This document shows positions 7,095 through 14,684 of a stretch of DNA of 16,293 bases, one piece after another (positions within the stretch are counted from its first letter, which is position 1; every line of letters begins with the position of its first letter). The notes below the pieces were generated by a model. It worked only from the letters and a program-made list of their open reading frames with translations, searched no databases and was not told the origin of the DNA. The translations under genes and the position numbers were made by a program. Source of the DNA: Dehalococcoidia bacterium (lineage in GTDB: Bacteria > Chloroflexota > Dehalococcoidia > Dehalococcoidales > BS750m-G39); assembly GCA_030640325.1 (NCBI GenBank), contig DAOWJM010000151.1, forward strand, positions 1 to 16,293, given 5' to 3'.

Positions 7095-7406
7095 TTAACT
7101 ACTCAATCTTACCAGCAAATGCCGCAGAACCTCCTCAGAAATCCGCAGACTTGCTTCAAGCTCTTTACCCAATGTAGACCTCAATTTGAACTGAGTCAAC
7201 ACATAACTACCCTCCATAAAATGTTTTATTGGATAAGCTAGCTTTCTTTTACCCCACCGTTCTACATTGGAAATAGTGCCACCATTTTCGGTAATAAAAC
7301 GACTTATGTTATCTATTACACTATCGAGAGCATTATCCGCAACTTCTGGACTAATAATTACCACCAGTTCATAGTCACGAAGCTGCTTATCTTCTTGAGA
7401 AACCAT
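7095..7406 (-). CDS. rpsF: Ribosomal protein S6 (bS6)
   Basis: This 103-residue small-subunit protein has the S6 landmarks RDYELVVIISPE, RWGKRKLAYPIKHFMEGSYVL and a C-terminal SEEVLRHLLVRL. S6 pairs with S18, encoded two genes downstream. The N-terminus carries about nine residues before the usual RDYEL start. The ATG at 7406 is preceded by AAGGAG at only 3 nt, a short spacing, but no better start exists. It is the first gene of the operon, behind a recognisable promoter. Confidence 0.95.
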   Translation of the reverse strand: MVSQEDKQLRDYELVVIISPEVADNALDSVIDNISRFITENGGTISNVERWGKRKLAYPIKHFMEGSYVLTQFKLRSTLGKELEASLRISEEVLRHLLVRLSS

Positions 7407-7430
7407 AGTCTCCTTAAAAACTAATTAGAT

Positions 7431-7460
7431 ATTATAACACACAACAAAGAATACAAACAA
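7431..7460 (-). promoter_or_regulatory. Promoter of the rpsF-ssb-rpsR operon
   Basis: On the minus strand TTGTTT (7460-7455), an 18-nt spacer and TATAAT (7436-7431) lie 24 nt upstream of rpsF in AT-rich DNA. The -10 is perfect and the -35 keeps the TTG core. Confidence 0.75.
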
Positions 7461-7521
7461 TACCTCTGGATTAATAGAGACCGCTTATCGTGGGTAATAA
7501 ACCGCCCTGGCACCAACTAGC

Positions 7522-7550
7522 TTGACACAATAAAATGCCCCTGATAGACT
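7522..7550 (+). promoter_or_regulatory. Promoter of tRNA-Asp
   Basis: On the plus strand TTGACA (7522-7527), a 17-nt spacer and TAGACT (7545-7550) end 55 nt before the tRNA. The -35 is perfect and the -10 matches at four of six positions. It faces away from the rpsF promoter and explains the opposite orientation of the tRNA. Confidence 0.65.
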
Positions 7551-7605
7551 TTAGCTAAGTAAAAGGTCCGATTACTGACGCCCGAACATCTCACTGAACA
7601 AGAAT

Positions 7606-7682
7606 GGCCCCGTGGTGTAGTGGACAAACATGCCACCCTGTCACGGTGGAGAGCGGGGGTTCGAATCCCCCCGGGGTCGCCA
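7606..7682 (+). tRNA. tRNA-Asp (anticodon GTC), CCA encoded
   Basis: A full cloverleaf can be folded by eye. The acceptor is GGCCCCG with CGGGGTC (one G-T pair), the D stem GTGT/ACAT, the anticodon stem CCACC/GGTGG around the loop CTGTCAC, and the T arm GGGGG-TTCGAAT-CCCCC. The discriminator base is G and CCA is encoded at 7680-7682. The anticodon GTC reads Asp codons GAC and GAT. It is a single tRNA gene with no neighbouring tRNA. Confidence 0.97.
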
Positions 7683-7703
7683 ATACCTTTGTTCTTGTAT
7701 AGT

Positions 7704-8963
7704 TTAAGCATTGGTGTTGATTCTCATTGGTGAGGCAGTCCGGCGGCCCCACCAGTGGAACCCCACCGCTGCCACGAACGCCAGAAAGGCGATGGTCCCC
7801 CAGATGAATCGGGGGTCGGTGGGAAAGGCATCGAGCAGGATTCCGCCCACTAATGACCCCACCGATAGACCCAGGATTTCGCTCAATCCGAAGAACCCCA
7901 TGTACCGACCTCGCCGGTCTCTGGGGGAAAGCTCACCCACCACTGAAAGCGCCGAGGGGGAAAAGATAATCTCGCCAGCCGTTATGATTACTATCGCCCC
8001 CAGAGCCAAGGTGAAACTTCCAATCCAGCCCAGGGATAGGTAGCCAAGCCCATAGAGGAGACTCCCCAAGATGAGGGCTCTTGATTTGGCTAGACGGGCG
8101 ACCCGGCGGGCAACCGGGTACTGGAAGAGAACCACAATCACGCCGTTCATGGTAAGCAGCAGACCATACTGCACTGTGGAAAACCCAATACGGTCTACAG
8201 TAAAAACCGAGAGGGTGCTGATAAGCTGTCCCATAGCCAAAAAGACCAAGAGGCTTAACCCGGTGAACACCAGAAAGGTGCGATCAGCGGCAATGGAGAA
8301 CATGCTGCGAAGGTCTACCTGCTCAGCGGCTCCACGAAAGGACTCTCGGAGGAAGAGCAGGACAAGCCAGAAGGCGAGGGCGCTGGTCAAAGCTGCCACC
8401 CCAAAAAGCCAGGAATAGGGGAGGAAAGCCGCCAGATACCCTCCCACCGCCGGTCCAGCAGCCCAGCCCAAGTTCCGCCCCACCCGCAGCAACCCGTAAG
8501 TCTCCGTCAGACGGTCCTTCGGAGAAAGGTCCACCACCATTGCCGAGGTGATCGGACGCCTTATCATCGCCGCTGACAGTCCAATGATGTAAACGACTAC
8601 GATAGCCCATATCGGGGCTGAAACCCCAATCAACACCGCCATTCCAGCGTAGAGGAGCATGCTTATCCCCATGGCTCCAAGGAGAAGAAGTCGGCGACCG
8701 AACCGGTCTGAAAGCACCCCACCCACCATCTGGGCGGCGGCAGCGCAGAGTCCACCAATCAGAATGGTCATCCCGACCAGGGTCATAGACAGCCCCCGCT
8801 CCAGATATAGGTACAGCGAGAGGAAGGGGAGGCAGAGGGAGAAACCAGCGGCAGTGAGCAGCTCGATGGCGGTGATGAGCCATATCCCAGCCTCGAACCG
8901 ACCAAAAACATCCCGGCGCAAACCTTGGATTGCTCTTGAGAGCGAGTCTATAGTTAACCGCAC
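7704..8963 (-). CDS. Major facilitator superfamily transporter (DHA1/drug-efflux-like)
   Basis: This 419-residue protein has about twelve hydrophobic segments and the MFS motif A GGVLSDRFGRR at residues 81-91 between helices 2 and 3. A related loop, GELSPRDRRGRYMGFFG, occurs in the C-terminal half. Drug/H+ antiporters of the DHA1 group look most similar, but the substrate cannot be deduced. The start is GTG at 8963 with AAGGA about 12 nt upstream, and no ATG lies nearby. Selected 60-base blocks here are about 57-65% GC, against 45-47% in blocks from lipB and trxB, so the gene may have arrived by transfer or evolved under different codon pressure. Its stop lies 21 nt from the 3' end of the convergent tRNA-Asp. 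Confidence 0.88.
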   Translation of the reverse strand: MRLTIDSLSRAIQGLRRDVFGRFEAGIWLITAIELLTAAGFSLCLPFLSLYLYLERGLSMTLVGMTILIGGLCAAAAQMVGGVLSDRFGRRLLLLGAMGISMLLYAGMAVLIGVSAPIWAIVVVYIIGLSAAMIRRPITSAMVVDLSPKDRLTETYGLLRVGRNLGWAAGPAVGGYLAAFLPYSWLFGVAALTSALAFWLVLLFLRESFRGAAEQVDLRSMFSIAADRTFLVFTGLSLLVFLAMGQLISTLSVFTVDRIGFSTVQYGLLLTMNGVIVVLFQYPVARRVARLAKSRALILGSLLYGLGYLSLGWIGSFTLALGAIVIITAGEIIFSPSALSVVGELSPRDRRGRYMGFFGLSEILGLSVGSLVGGILLDAFPTDPRFIWGTIAFLAFVAAVGFHWWGRRTASPMRINTNA

Positions 8964-9071
8964 AAATATAAATCCTTTTCTTCGACTTTGTTATATTTTC
9001 ATGTTAGGTGCGAGGCACAAAGTACCCCAGCAACCTTACGGACAAGACGAAGGGAAACAACCACGAGAGTG

Positions 9072-9779
9072 TTATAGGCCATTCAGAGCGGCGCCTAGTG
9101 CAGCCAAGCTCTGTTTAATCTCGCCTTCCATGTTAAGCCTAAAGCCAAATGCTTGGGAAAAGGCTCGAAGTAGGCTTTCCTTGATATCCTCAACTTCTAC
9201 TTCATAGCCTAGCAATTTAGAAATGGAGGTCATCTTCTTATCAGTGATACCGCAGGGGCGAATAAATTCAAAGTGGCGAAAGTCGGGATTAACATTGAGG
9301 GCAAAGCCATGCATAGCAACCTGCTGAATAATCCGCAAGCCAATGGAGCAAATTTTTTCCTCGTTTACCCATACGCCGGGATATTTAGGTATGCGCCTCC
9401 CATAGATGCCTAAATCCGATAGTGTCTTGAGGCTCACCTCCTCAAGCTTCCAAATATATTGACGGATGCCAAGCCTGTTCTTCCTCAAGTTTAAAATGGG
9501 GTATCCTAAAAGCTGCCCTGGTCCGTGGTAGGTTACGCCTCCTCCTCTATCGGTGTGAAAGACGGCAATACCTTCTTCGGTTAGAGTCTCAACAGGTACA
9601 ACTATATCCTCGCTTCCTCTGAAGCGTCCTATGGTTAAGCAAGGGGGATGCTGGAGAAGTAGCAGCACATCAAAAAGACCCTGGAAAACTATCTCCACCA
9701 ATCTTCGCTGAATTTGCAGAGCCTCCTGATATCCGATAGTTCCCAAATCATAAGCCAGACAAAGCCTTGCGTTATTCAT
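9072..9779 (-). CDS. lipB: Octanoyl-[acyl carrier protein]:protein octanoyltransferase LipB
   Basis: This 235-residue enzyme moves octanoyl from acyl carrier protein to lipoyl domains, the step before LipA. The signature DRGGGVTYHGPGQLLGYPIL covers residues 77-96. The catalytic pair is Lys142 (NEEKICSIGLR) and Cys176 (RPCGITDKKMTSI); MHGFALNVN is also conserved. The ATG at 9779 has AAGGA 5 nt upstream. It lies downstream of trxB and lipA on the same strand, so both steps of lipoyl assembly are in one run of genes. The gap to trxB (114 nt) holds a possible small ORF. Confidence 0.96.
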   Translation of the reverse strand: MNNARLCLAYDLGTIGYQEALQIQRRLVEIVFQGLFDVLLLLQHPPCLTIGRFRGSEDIVVPVETLTEEGIAVFHTDRGGGVTYHGPGQLLGYPILNLRKNRLGIRQYIWKLEEVSLKTLSDLGIYGRRIPKYPGVWVNEEKICSIGLRIIQQVAMHGFALNVNPDFRHFEFIRPCGITDKKMTSISKLLGYEVEVEDIKESLLRAFSQAFGFRLNMEGEIKQSLAALGAALNGL

Positions 9780-9787
9780 GTTCTTCC

Positions 9788-9934
9788 TTAACTTCTACTT
9801 TTAGATATAAAGGTGATTAAATCTTTGGACATATCCTGTCTCGAACCTTTAACAGCATATCCCTCATGGATTAACTTCGCTAACTCTCTAGCCTCAGAGA
9901 TAACTGAAGGCAGACAAGGCAGCAGTGGCGCCAT
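9788..9934 (-). CDS. Possible small ORF between trxB and lipB (doubtful)
   Basis: A 48-codon frame starts with ATG at 9934 inside the end of trxB (41-nt overlap, different frame) and stops just before the lipB ribosome site. The part beyond trxB reads like a folded helix: SEARELAKLIHEGYAVKGS, then SKDLITFISKSRS. The only ribosome site, TTGGAG, abuts the ATG directly, which is too close. It could be a real microprotein, the remnant of a longer trxB C-terminus after a frameshift, or chance. I recognise no family. Confidence 0.2.
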   Translation of the reverse strand: MAPLLPCLPSVISEARELAKLIHEGYAVKGSRQDMSKDLITFISKSRS

Positions 9935-10799
9935 CTCCAACAGCGGAAGCAATCTGGCGGGCTGATTTCCCCCGGATGTCGCCGGCAGCGAAGACCCCAG
10001 GGACTGAGGTAGCCATCAGTTCATCAGTAACGATATGTCCTGTTTCACTGAGTTCCACAATATCAGCGAAGGGCTGGCTATTAGGTTTAAGACCCACGGA
10101 GACAAAGACGCCAGCCACCTCCAGAGTGGAAAGCTGGCGAGTTTTCACATTGCGCAGCCTTAGCGCCTTTACCAACTGCTCTCCCATAATCTCCTCTACC
10201 ACTGTATTCCATATGAACTCTATTTTGGGATGAGCAAAGGCTCGCTGCTGGAGCACTTGCCCTGCCCGAAGCTGGCCTCGCCGATGTATCACATAGACCT
10301 TGCTGGCATGCTGGGCAAGCTCCAGGGCGTCGGTAATAGCGACATCACCCCCTCCCACCACAGCTACCTCTCGGCCACGAAAGAAAAAGCCGTCACAGGT
10401 AGCACAATAAGACACACCGTGCCCCAGAAGCACCTCCTCGCCGGGAACACCTAGCTTACGGTACTCTGAGCCAGCGGCGATAATAATAACCTCAGCTTCA
10501 AAGCTACGCTCAGTGGTAAAGATTTGATAAGGCTGCCCCAGTGCCAAGCCTGTAACCTCAGCAGTTACCGTCTCCAGCCCATATTTAGTGGCTTGTTGAT
10601 GCATGAGTGAACCCAACTCAAAGCCAGAGATGCCCTCAGGAAAGCCGGGATAATTTTCCACCAGTCGGGCATTAACTATCTGACCCCCAAACATACCACG
10701 CTCCACCAAGAGACTTTTAAGCCCAGCCCGCGAAGTATACAGGCCGGCAGTAAGCCCGGCAGGGCCACCTCCGATAATGACTACTTCATATCTAGCCAT
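9894..10799 (-). CDS. trxB: Thioredoxin reductase (NADPH)
   Basis: This 301-residue FAD flavoprotein passes electrons from NADPH to thioredoxin. In order it shows the FAD-binding GGGPAG (residues 10-15), the redox-active CATC (Cys132, Cys135), a second nucleotide-binding VVGGGDVAITDAL (about 148-158), HRRGQLRAG, where the HRR is typical of NADPH users, and the C-terminal FAD motif GVFAAGDIRGKSARQ. The ATG at 10799 has GGAGGT 5 nt upstream. It sits between lipA and lipB with no thioredoxin gene in the window, so its partner is elsewhere. The end is short for the family (about 305-320). Confidence 0.95.
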   Translation of the reverse strand: MARYEVVIIGGGPAGLTAGLYTSRAGLKSLLVERGMFGGQIVNARLVENYPGFPEGISGFELGSLMHQQATKYGLETVTAEVTGLALGQPYQIFTTERSFEAEVIIIAAGSEYRKLGVPGEEVLLGHGVSYCATCDGFFFRGREVAVVGGGDVAITDALELAQHASKVYVIHRRGQLRAGQVLQQRAFAHPKIEFIWNTVVEEIMGEQLVKALRLRNVKTRQLSTLEVAGVFVSVGLKPNSQPFADIVELSETGHIVTDELMATSVPGVFAAGDIRGKSARQIASAVGDGATAALSAFSYL

Positions 10800-10865
10800 T
10801 GCTTACCTCCATCCCACCTTATCCATATATGATTTTTGAGTATACTTAAGTTCTTCTCCGAATCT

Positions 10866-11762
10866 CTATTTTTGGCTGGAGCCGATATTCTGCCACATAT
10901 CTTCAGCACCAAAGGAGCTTCGCACCAGCGGTCCCGAGGCTACCCCCAAGAAACCGAGCTCTTCCCCAATGACCTTGTATCGTTCAAATTCCTCGGGGCT
11001 TACATATCTTACTACCTGGTGATGTCTGAGAGAAGGTCTCAAGTATTGCCCTAAGGTGATAAAATCGCAGCCAATTTCTTTAAGGTCTTGCATAACTGCC
11101 ATTACCTCGTCTTCCCTCTCCCCCAGTCCTAATATGAGCCCCGATTTGGTCAAAAGCCTTCTATCCAAAGACTTGGCTATCTTCAAAACTTCTAAGGAGC
11201 GGTGATATTTCGCCTGGGGGCGAACCTCCCTGTAGAGTCGGGGAACCGTTTCCACATTGTGATTCAGGACGGTGGGCTGAGCAGCCACCACCCCCTCCAA
11301 CGCAGATTGAGAACCCCGGAAATCGGGAATGAGAACCTCAATCTCCGCGCTCAACTTATCACGATGAAGCGCCTCTATAACTTGGACGAATTGCGCCGCG
11401 CCCCCGTCGGGAAGGTCATCACGACAGACAGAAGTGATGACCACATATTTAAGTCCCAGCTCTTTTGCTGCCGCATAAAGTCGGTTTGGCTCGTCACCAT
11501 CAGGGGGCAATGGCTTTCCCGTTCTCACTCCACAGAAGGCGCAGCTTCTAGTGCAGATGTCCCCCAGAATCATAAAGGTGACCCTTCCCTGAGAAAAACA
11601 TCTCTGACGATTGGGGCAAGAGCCACTCTGACAAATGGTATGGAGGCCCCAACGGCGAATAACCCTCTGAACCCTCCTCACCTCGTCCCCATGAGGAATA
11701 GGCCTTCTCAGCCAAGGCGGAAGCCTTTTTTTATTAAGCGTTGCGCGGTCCAAGCCTTTCAA
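10866..11762 (-). CDS. lipA: Lipoyl synthase LipA (radical SAM)
   Basis: This 298-residue radical SAM enzyme inserts two sulfurs into octanoyl groups on lipoyl domains. The auxiliary cluster motif is C44-x4-C49-x5-C55 and the radical SAM motif is C70-x3-C74-x2-C77 (CTRSCAFC). The end has RSSFGAED, matching the conserved RSSY-type Ser that holds the auxiliary cluster. QRCFSQG replaces the usual ECW-type sequence. The start is uncertain: TTG at 11762 overlaps fdhA by 29 nt with GAGG too close, and TTG at 11753 is an alternative. No ATG or GTG fits. Coupling to fdhA is likely. Its product acts with LipB two genes downstream. Confidence 0.95.
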   Translation of the reverse strand: MKGLDRATLNKKRLPPWLRRPIPHGDEVRRVQRVIRRWGLHTICQSGSCPNRQRCFSQGRVTFMILGDICTRSCAFCGVRTGKPLPPDGDEPNRLYAAAKELGLKYVVITSVCRDDLPDGGAAQFVQVIEALHRDKLSAEIEVLIPDFRGSQSALEGVVAAQPTVLNHNVETVPRLYREVRPQAKYHRSLEVLKIAKSLDRRLLTKSGLILGLGEREDEVMAVMQDLKEIGCDFITLGQYLRPSLRHHQVVRYVSPEEFERYKVIGEELGFLGVASGPLVRSSFGAEDMWQNIGSSQK

Positions 11763-13782
11763 TCCTCACGGCACAAACTTTAACCTCAGCTATCTTGGAT
11801 TTTGGGTCAAGAGCAGGATTGGTGAGAGCGTTTGCTGGGCTCTCGGCAAAATGAAACGGAATAAAGATAGTTCCCCGAGGTATTATAGGCGTTATAACAG
11901 CCTTTATCTCAATTTCCCCTCGTCTTGATTTGACCCTAACCTTTTCCCCTTCACCTATTCTCAGGCTTTCGGCATCTTCAGGATTTATCTCAACATAGCC
12001 CTCAGCAAGCTGCGCATCAAGTGTTGGAGATTTCCTAGTCATGGTGCCAGTATGGAAATGGAATAAGAGTCTTCCCGTGGTTAGTATAATGGGGTAGTCC
12101 TCATCAGGTTCCTCAGCCGGAGATTGGAAGTCAACCGGGACAAAGTTTGCCCGCCCGCCAGAAAAATCTTTCTCATATAAGAACTGAGTACCGGGATGGC
12201 TTGGGTCCCAACAAGGCCATTGTAACCCACCATCATTCAGCCTATCCCAGGATATACCTCCATAGATGGGGGTAATGCTTGCCAGCTCATCCATTATTTC
12301 CTTGGCGGAGCCATAAGCCAGCCCCTTGTATCCCATTCTTTCGGCTATCTCAGCGGTGATTCTCCAATCCTCCTTACTATCTCCAACAGGTTCAATCGCC
12401 TTGCGTATCCTCTGCACCCTTCTCTCCGTTGAGGTGAAGGTGCCATCCTTTTCAGCGAAGCTTGCCGCTGGAAGGACGACATCAGCCAGTTTGGCAGTTT
12501 CACTCAAAAATACGTCCTGTACCACAAGGAATTCTAGATTTCTTAGCGATTGTCGCACATGGTTGATATCGGGATGGGAAAGCATGGGATTTTCTCCCAC
12601 AATATACAGCGCTTTAAGGTCACCGTTGTATGCAGAGTTTAGCATTTCGGGTTGCGTCAAGCCGGGTTTATCATCCAGCTCAGCTACCTTCCAGGCTTTC
12701 TGCATCTTCTCTCTCGCTTGGCGGTCAGTCACTCTCTGATATCCAGGGAAGACGTCTGGTAGAGCACCAACATCGCAGGCACCCTGGACATTGTTGTGAC
12801 CTCTTAGCGGATTAACCCCGCTACCCTTCTTACCCACATTGCCGGTCATCATCGCTAAATTAGCCAGGGACACCACATTATCAGTGCCTGTGGTATGCTG
12901 AGTTATCCCCATGGAGTAGATTATCGATGCTCTACCCGCCTTGGCATAGAGTCGTGCTGCCTCGCTTATCTTTTCAGCAGGAACTCCGGTTATCCCTTCC
13001 ACATACTCAGGGGGGTATCTTTCAGCCACCTTCTTCATTGCCTCAAAGTTCCTGGTCCGCCGCTGGATAAACTCCATGTCATGCAAATCCTGGCTCAGGA
13101 TGACGCTCATCATTCCGTTAATGAGGGCAACATCCGTGCCCGGCTTATGTTGCAGGTGGATTTCAGCGAATTCGGCAAGGTCAATTGAGCGAGGGTCGGC
13201 AACAATCAATCTTGCTCCCCTCTCTCTAATCGCCCTCAGTATTCGCCTGCCAATCAGTGGATGCTGTTCGGTGGTGTTTGAGCCGATTACAAAGATGACG
13301 CCAGCATCCTCGATATCCTGGATTGAGTTTGTCATTGCCCCGGCACCAAAGGTAGCTCCTAAACCAACCACAGTGCTGGCATGGCACAAACGAGCACAGT
13401 GGTCGATATTGTTGGTGCCCAAAACGACCCGGGCAAATTTCTGCAGGACGTAATTCTCCTCATTAGTGCATTTTGCCGAAGATAGAACTGCCAGGCTGCT
13501 GGGACCATACTGCTCTTTTATGGCTGAGAACCTTCTGGCGACAAGCTCTATAGCCTCGCCCCAGCTGACATCCTTGAACCCCTGGCTATCTCTCATCAAT
13601 GGTTTTGTCAAACGCTTCGGACTGTGAACGAATTCATGTGCACTCCAGCCCTTTATGCATAACTTCCCCTCACCAGGTCCGCCTCTACTAGGCAGAACCC
13701 CCACCACCCTGCCATCCCTCACCTTGAGGTAAAGATTGCAGCCAACCCCACAGTATATACACGTGGTGAGGACTCTTGACAT
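11734..13782 (-). CDS. fdhA: Formate dehydrogenase alpha subunit (Mo/W-bis-MGD), Cys form
   Basis: This 682-residue protein oxidises formate to CO2, or the reverse, at a molybdenum or tungsten pterin site. The N-terminal [4Fe-4S] binding cysteines are 8, 11, 15 and 42 (CIYCGVGC and KLCIKG). The catalytic stretch CARLCHASTVVGL places Cys133, codon TGC, where E. coli FdhF has selenocysteine, followed by the essential His134. A pterin-dinucleotide-binding domain ends the protein (from about 565). The length matches methanogen FdhA; no extra N-terminal ferredoxin domains occur. The ATG at 13782 has GAGAGG 12 nt upstream and follows hdrB by 8 nt. No FdhB or NAD-binding subunit is nearby, so electrons probably go to HdrC/HdrB. 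No signal peptide is seen, so it is cytoplasmic. Confidence 0.9.
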   Translation of the reverse strand: MSRVLTTCIYCGVGCNLYLKVRDGRVVGVLPSRGGPGEGKLCIKGWSAHEFVHSPKRLTKPLMRDSQGFKDVSWGEAIELVARRFSAIKEQYGPSSLAVLSSAKCTNEENYVLQKFARVVLGTNNIDHCARLCHASTVVGLGATFGAGAMTNSIQDIEDAGVIFVIGSNTTEQHPLIGRRILRAIRERGARLIVADPRSIDLAEFAEIHLQHKPGTDVALINGMMSVILSQDLHDMEFIQRRTRNFEAMKKVAERYPPEYVEGITGVPAEKISEAARLYAKAGRASIIYSMGITQHTTGTDNVVSLANLAMMTGNVGKKGSGVNPLRGHNNVQGACDVGALPDVFPGYQRVTDRQAREKMQKAWKVAELDDKPGLTQPEMLNSAYNGDLKALYIVGENPMLSHPDINHVRQSLRNLEFLVVQDVFLSETAKLADVVLPAASFAEKDGTFTSTERRVQRIRKAIEPVGDSKEDWRITAEIAERMGYKGLAYGSAKEIMDELASITPIYGGISWDRLNDGGLQWPCWDPSHPGTQFLYEKDFSGGRANFVPVDFQSPAEEPDEDYPIILTTGRLLFHFHTGTMTRKSPTLDAQLAEGYVEINPEDAESLRIGEGEKVRVKSRRGEIEIKAVITPIIPRGTIFIPFHFAESPANALTNPALDPKSKIAEVKVCAVRIERLGPRNA

Positions 13783-13790
13783 GGCTTTGG

Positions 13791-14684
13791 TTATCCTCTC
13801 CTCAGTTTGCGCTCAAAGCTTTCATCTTTTATCTTGTGAGCACCATATTGCATTTCCTCAATACTGTAGCCCATGGCAAGCCCAAGAATTTGAAGGTAAT
13901 AAAGCACCGGCAGTTTGAAATCAAACTGGTACTTCCTGGAAGCTGCTAGTTGCCCCAAGTCAAATTGCTGATAACAAAAGGGGCATCCCACAGCAATGCA
14001 ATCAGCCCCATATTCCCTCATATTTTCAAGCTTGTCCTTGAGTAACAAAGATGAAGCCCCTGTCTTACCTGAGAGGCTAAAACCCACGCCACAGCAAAGA
14101 GATTTAAGGTCATAATCAACCGGCTCAGCCCCCAGAGCAGCAACGAGGGAATCAAGCACTGAAGGGTCTATCGGGTCGTCAAAACCCAATATACCTTGGG
14201 GGCTGGTCAAGTGACAGCCGGTATGAGTGGCTATGTTCAAACCGTGTAACGGGGCTTTCACATAACTTCCCAGTCTCTCGATTCCAATATCATCGGCAAT
14301 CGCCTTTAGAAAATGCTTGATCTCAATATCACCCTCGAACTGGTGACCGGTATCAGCCAATATCCGATTCACCTTTGCTCTTAATTTTGGCTCCTTCTTC
14401 AACAAATCGTTAGCCATGGCAAGACTGTTGAAGCAACCATTGCACAAGCAGATGACATCGAGGCCTGCCTCTTCAGCCAAAGAAATATTTCTAGCCGCTA
14501 TCGCCAGCCAGGTCAATTGGTCAGCGCCCCTAAATTGAATTGGGTCAGCGCAACAGGTGAATTCCTCAAGGTCCATTAGCTGGATGCCTACTTGAGGTAA
14601 TACGAGTCGGGCAACATATTCTAAATGGGGATATCTTATAGGGATAAGACACCCGCGGAAAAAGGCATATTTATTGTTCGCCAT
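13791..14684 (-). CDS. hdrB: Heterodisulfide reductase subunit B-like protein
   Basis: This 297-residue protein has two complete CCG domains. The first has Cys12, Cys44-Cys45, Cys81 and Cys84, and the second has Cys157, Cys197-Cys198, Cys234 and Cys237, with spacings x31/x35 and x39/x35 inside the canonical CX31-39CCX35-36CXXC. In methanogen HdrB these hold two noncubane [4Fe-4S] clusters that split a disulfide. The substrate here is unknown, since CoM-S-S-CoB is not expected in a bacterium. I start at ATG 14684 because GAGGAAGG lies 6 nt upstream; TTG 14690 and GTG 14687 are in frame but closer. It overlaps the hdrC end by 14 nt. Confidence 0.9.
   Translation of the reverse strand: MANNKYAFFRGCLIPIRYPHLEYVARLVLPQVGIQLMDLEEFTCCADPIQFRGADQLTWLAIAARNISLAEEAGLDVICLCNGCFNSLAMANDLLKKEPKLRAKVNRILADTGHQFEGDIEIKHFLKAIADDIGIERLGSYVKAPLHGLNIATHTGCHLTSPQGILGFDDPIDPSVLDSLVAALGAEPVDYDLKSLCCGVGFSLSGKTGASSLLLKDKLENMREYGADCIAVGCPFCYQQFDLGQLAASRKYQFDFKLPVLYYLQILGLAMGYSIEEMQYGAHKIKDESFERKLRRG

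Noticed and set aside
7517..7711. 64-codon minus-strand ORF containing DPGGIRTPALHRDR
   Set aside because: It is the antisense of tRNA-Asp; such readings are a well-known false protein in databases.
8323..8883. 186-codon minus-strand frame inside the MFS gene
   Set aside because: It is the same DNA in another frame, Trp/Pro/Arg-rich with no domain. The MFS frame has motif A and twelve membrane segments. High GC makes long chance frames.
8964..9071. Promoter or RNA between the MFS gene and lipB
   Set aside because: Only a TATAAC-like hexamer with a poor, badly spaced -35 and a 4-bp GTGC/GCAC stem were seen, too weak to report.
8659..9207. 182-codon plus-strand frame
   Set aside because: It lies antisense to the MFS gene and the lipB end, is rich in Arg, Ser and Pro, and has no recognisable domain.
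11202..11783. 193-codon plus-strand frame
   Set aside because: It is antisense to lipA, whose six cluster cysteines and family motifs are all intact.
12326..12739. 137-codon plus-strand frame
   Set aside because: It is antisense to fdhA and shows no domain, ribosome site or promoter.
13370..13400. Selenocysteine at the formate dehydrogenase active site
   Set aside because: The codon is TGC (Cys), the frame has no internal TGA, and no SECIS-like hairpin is needed.
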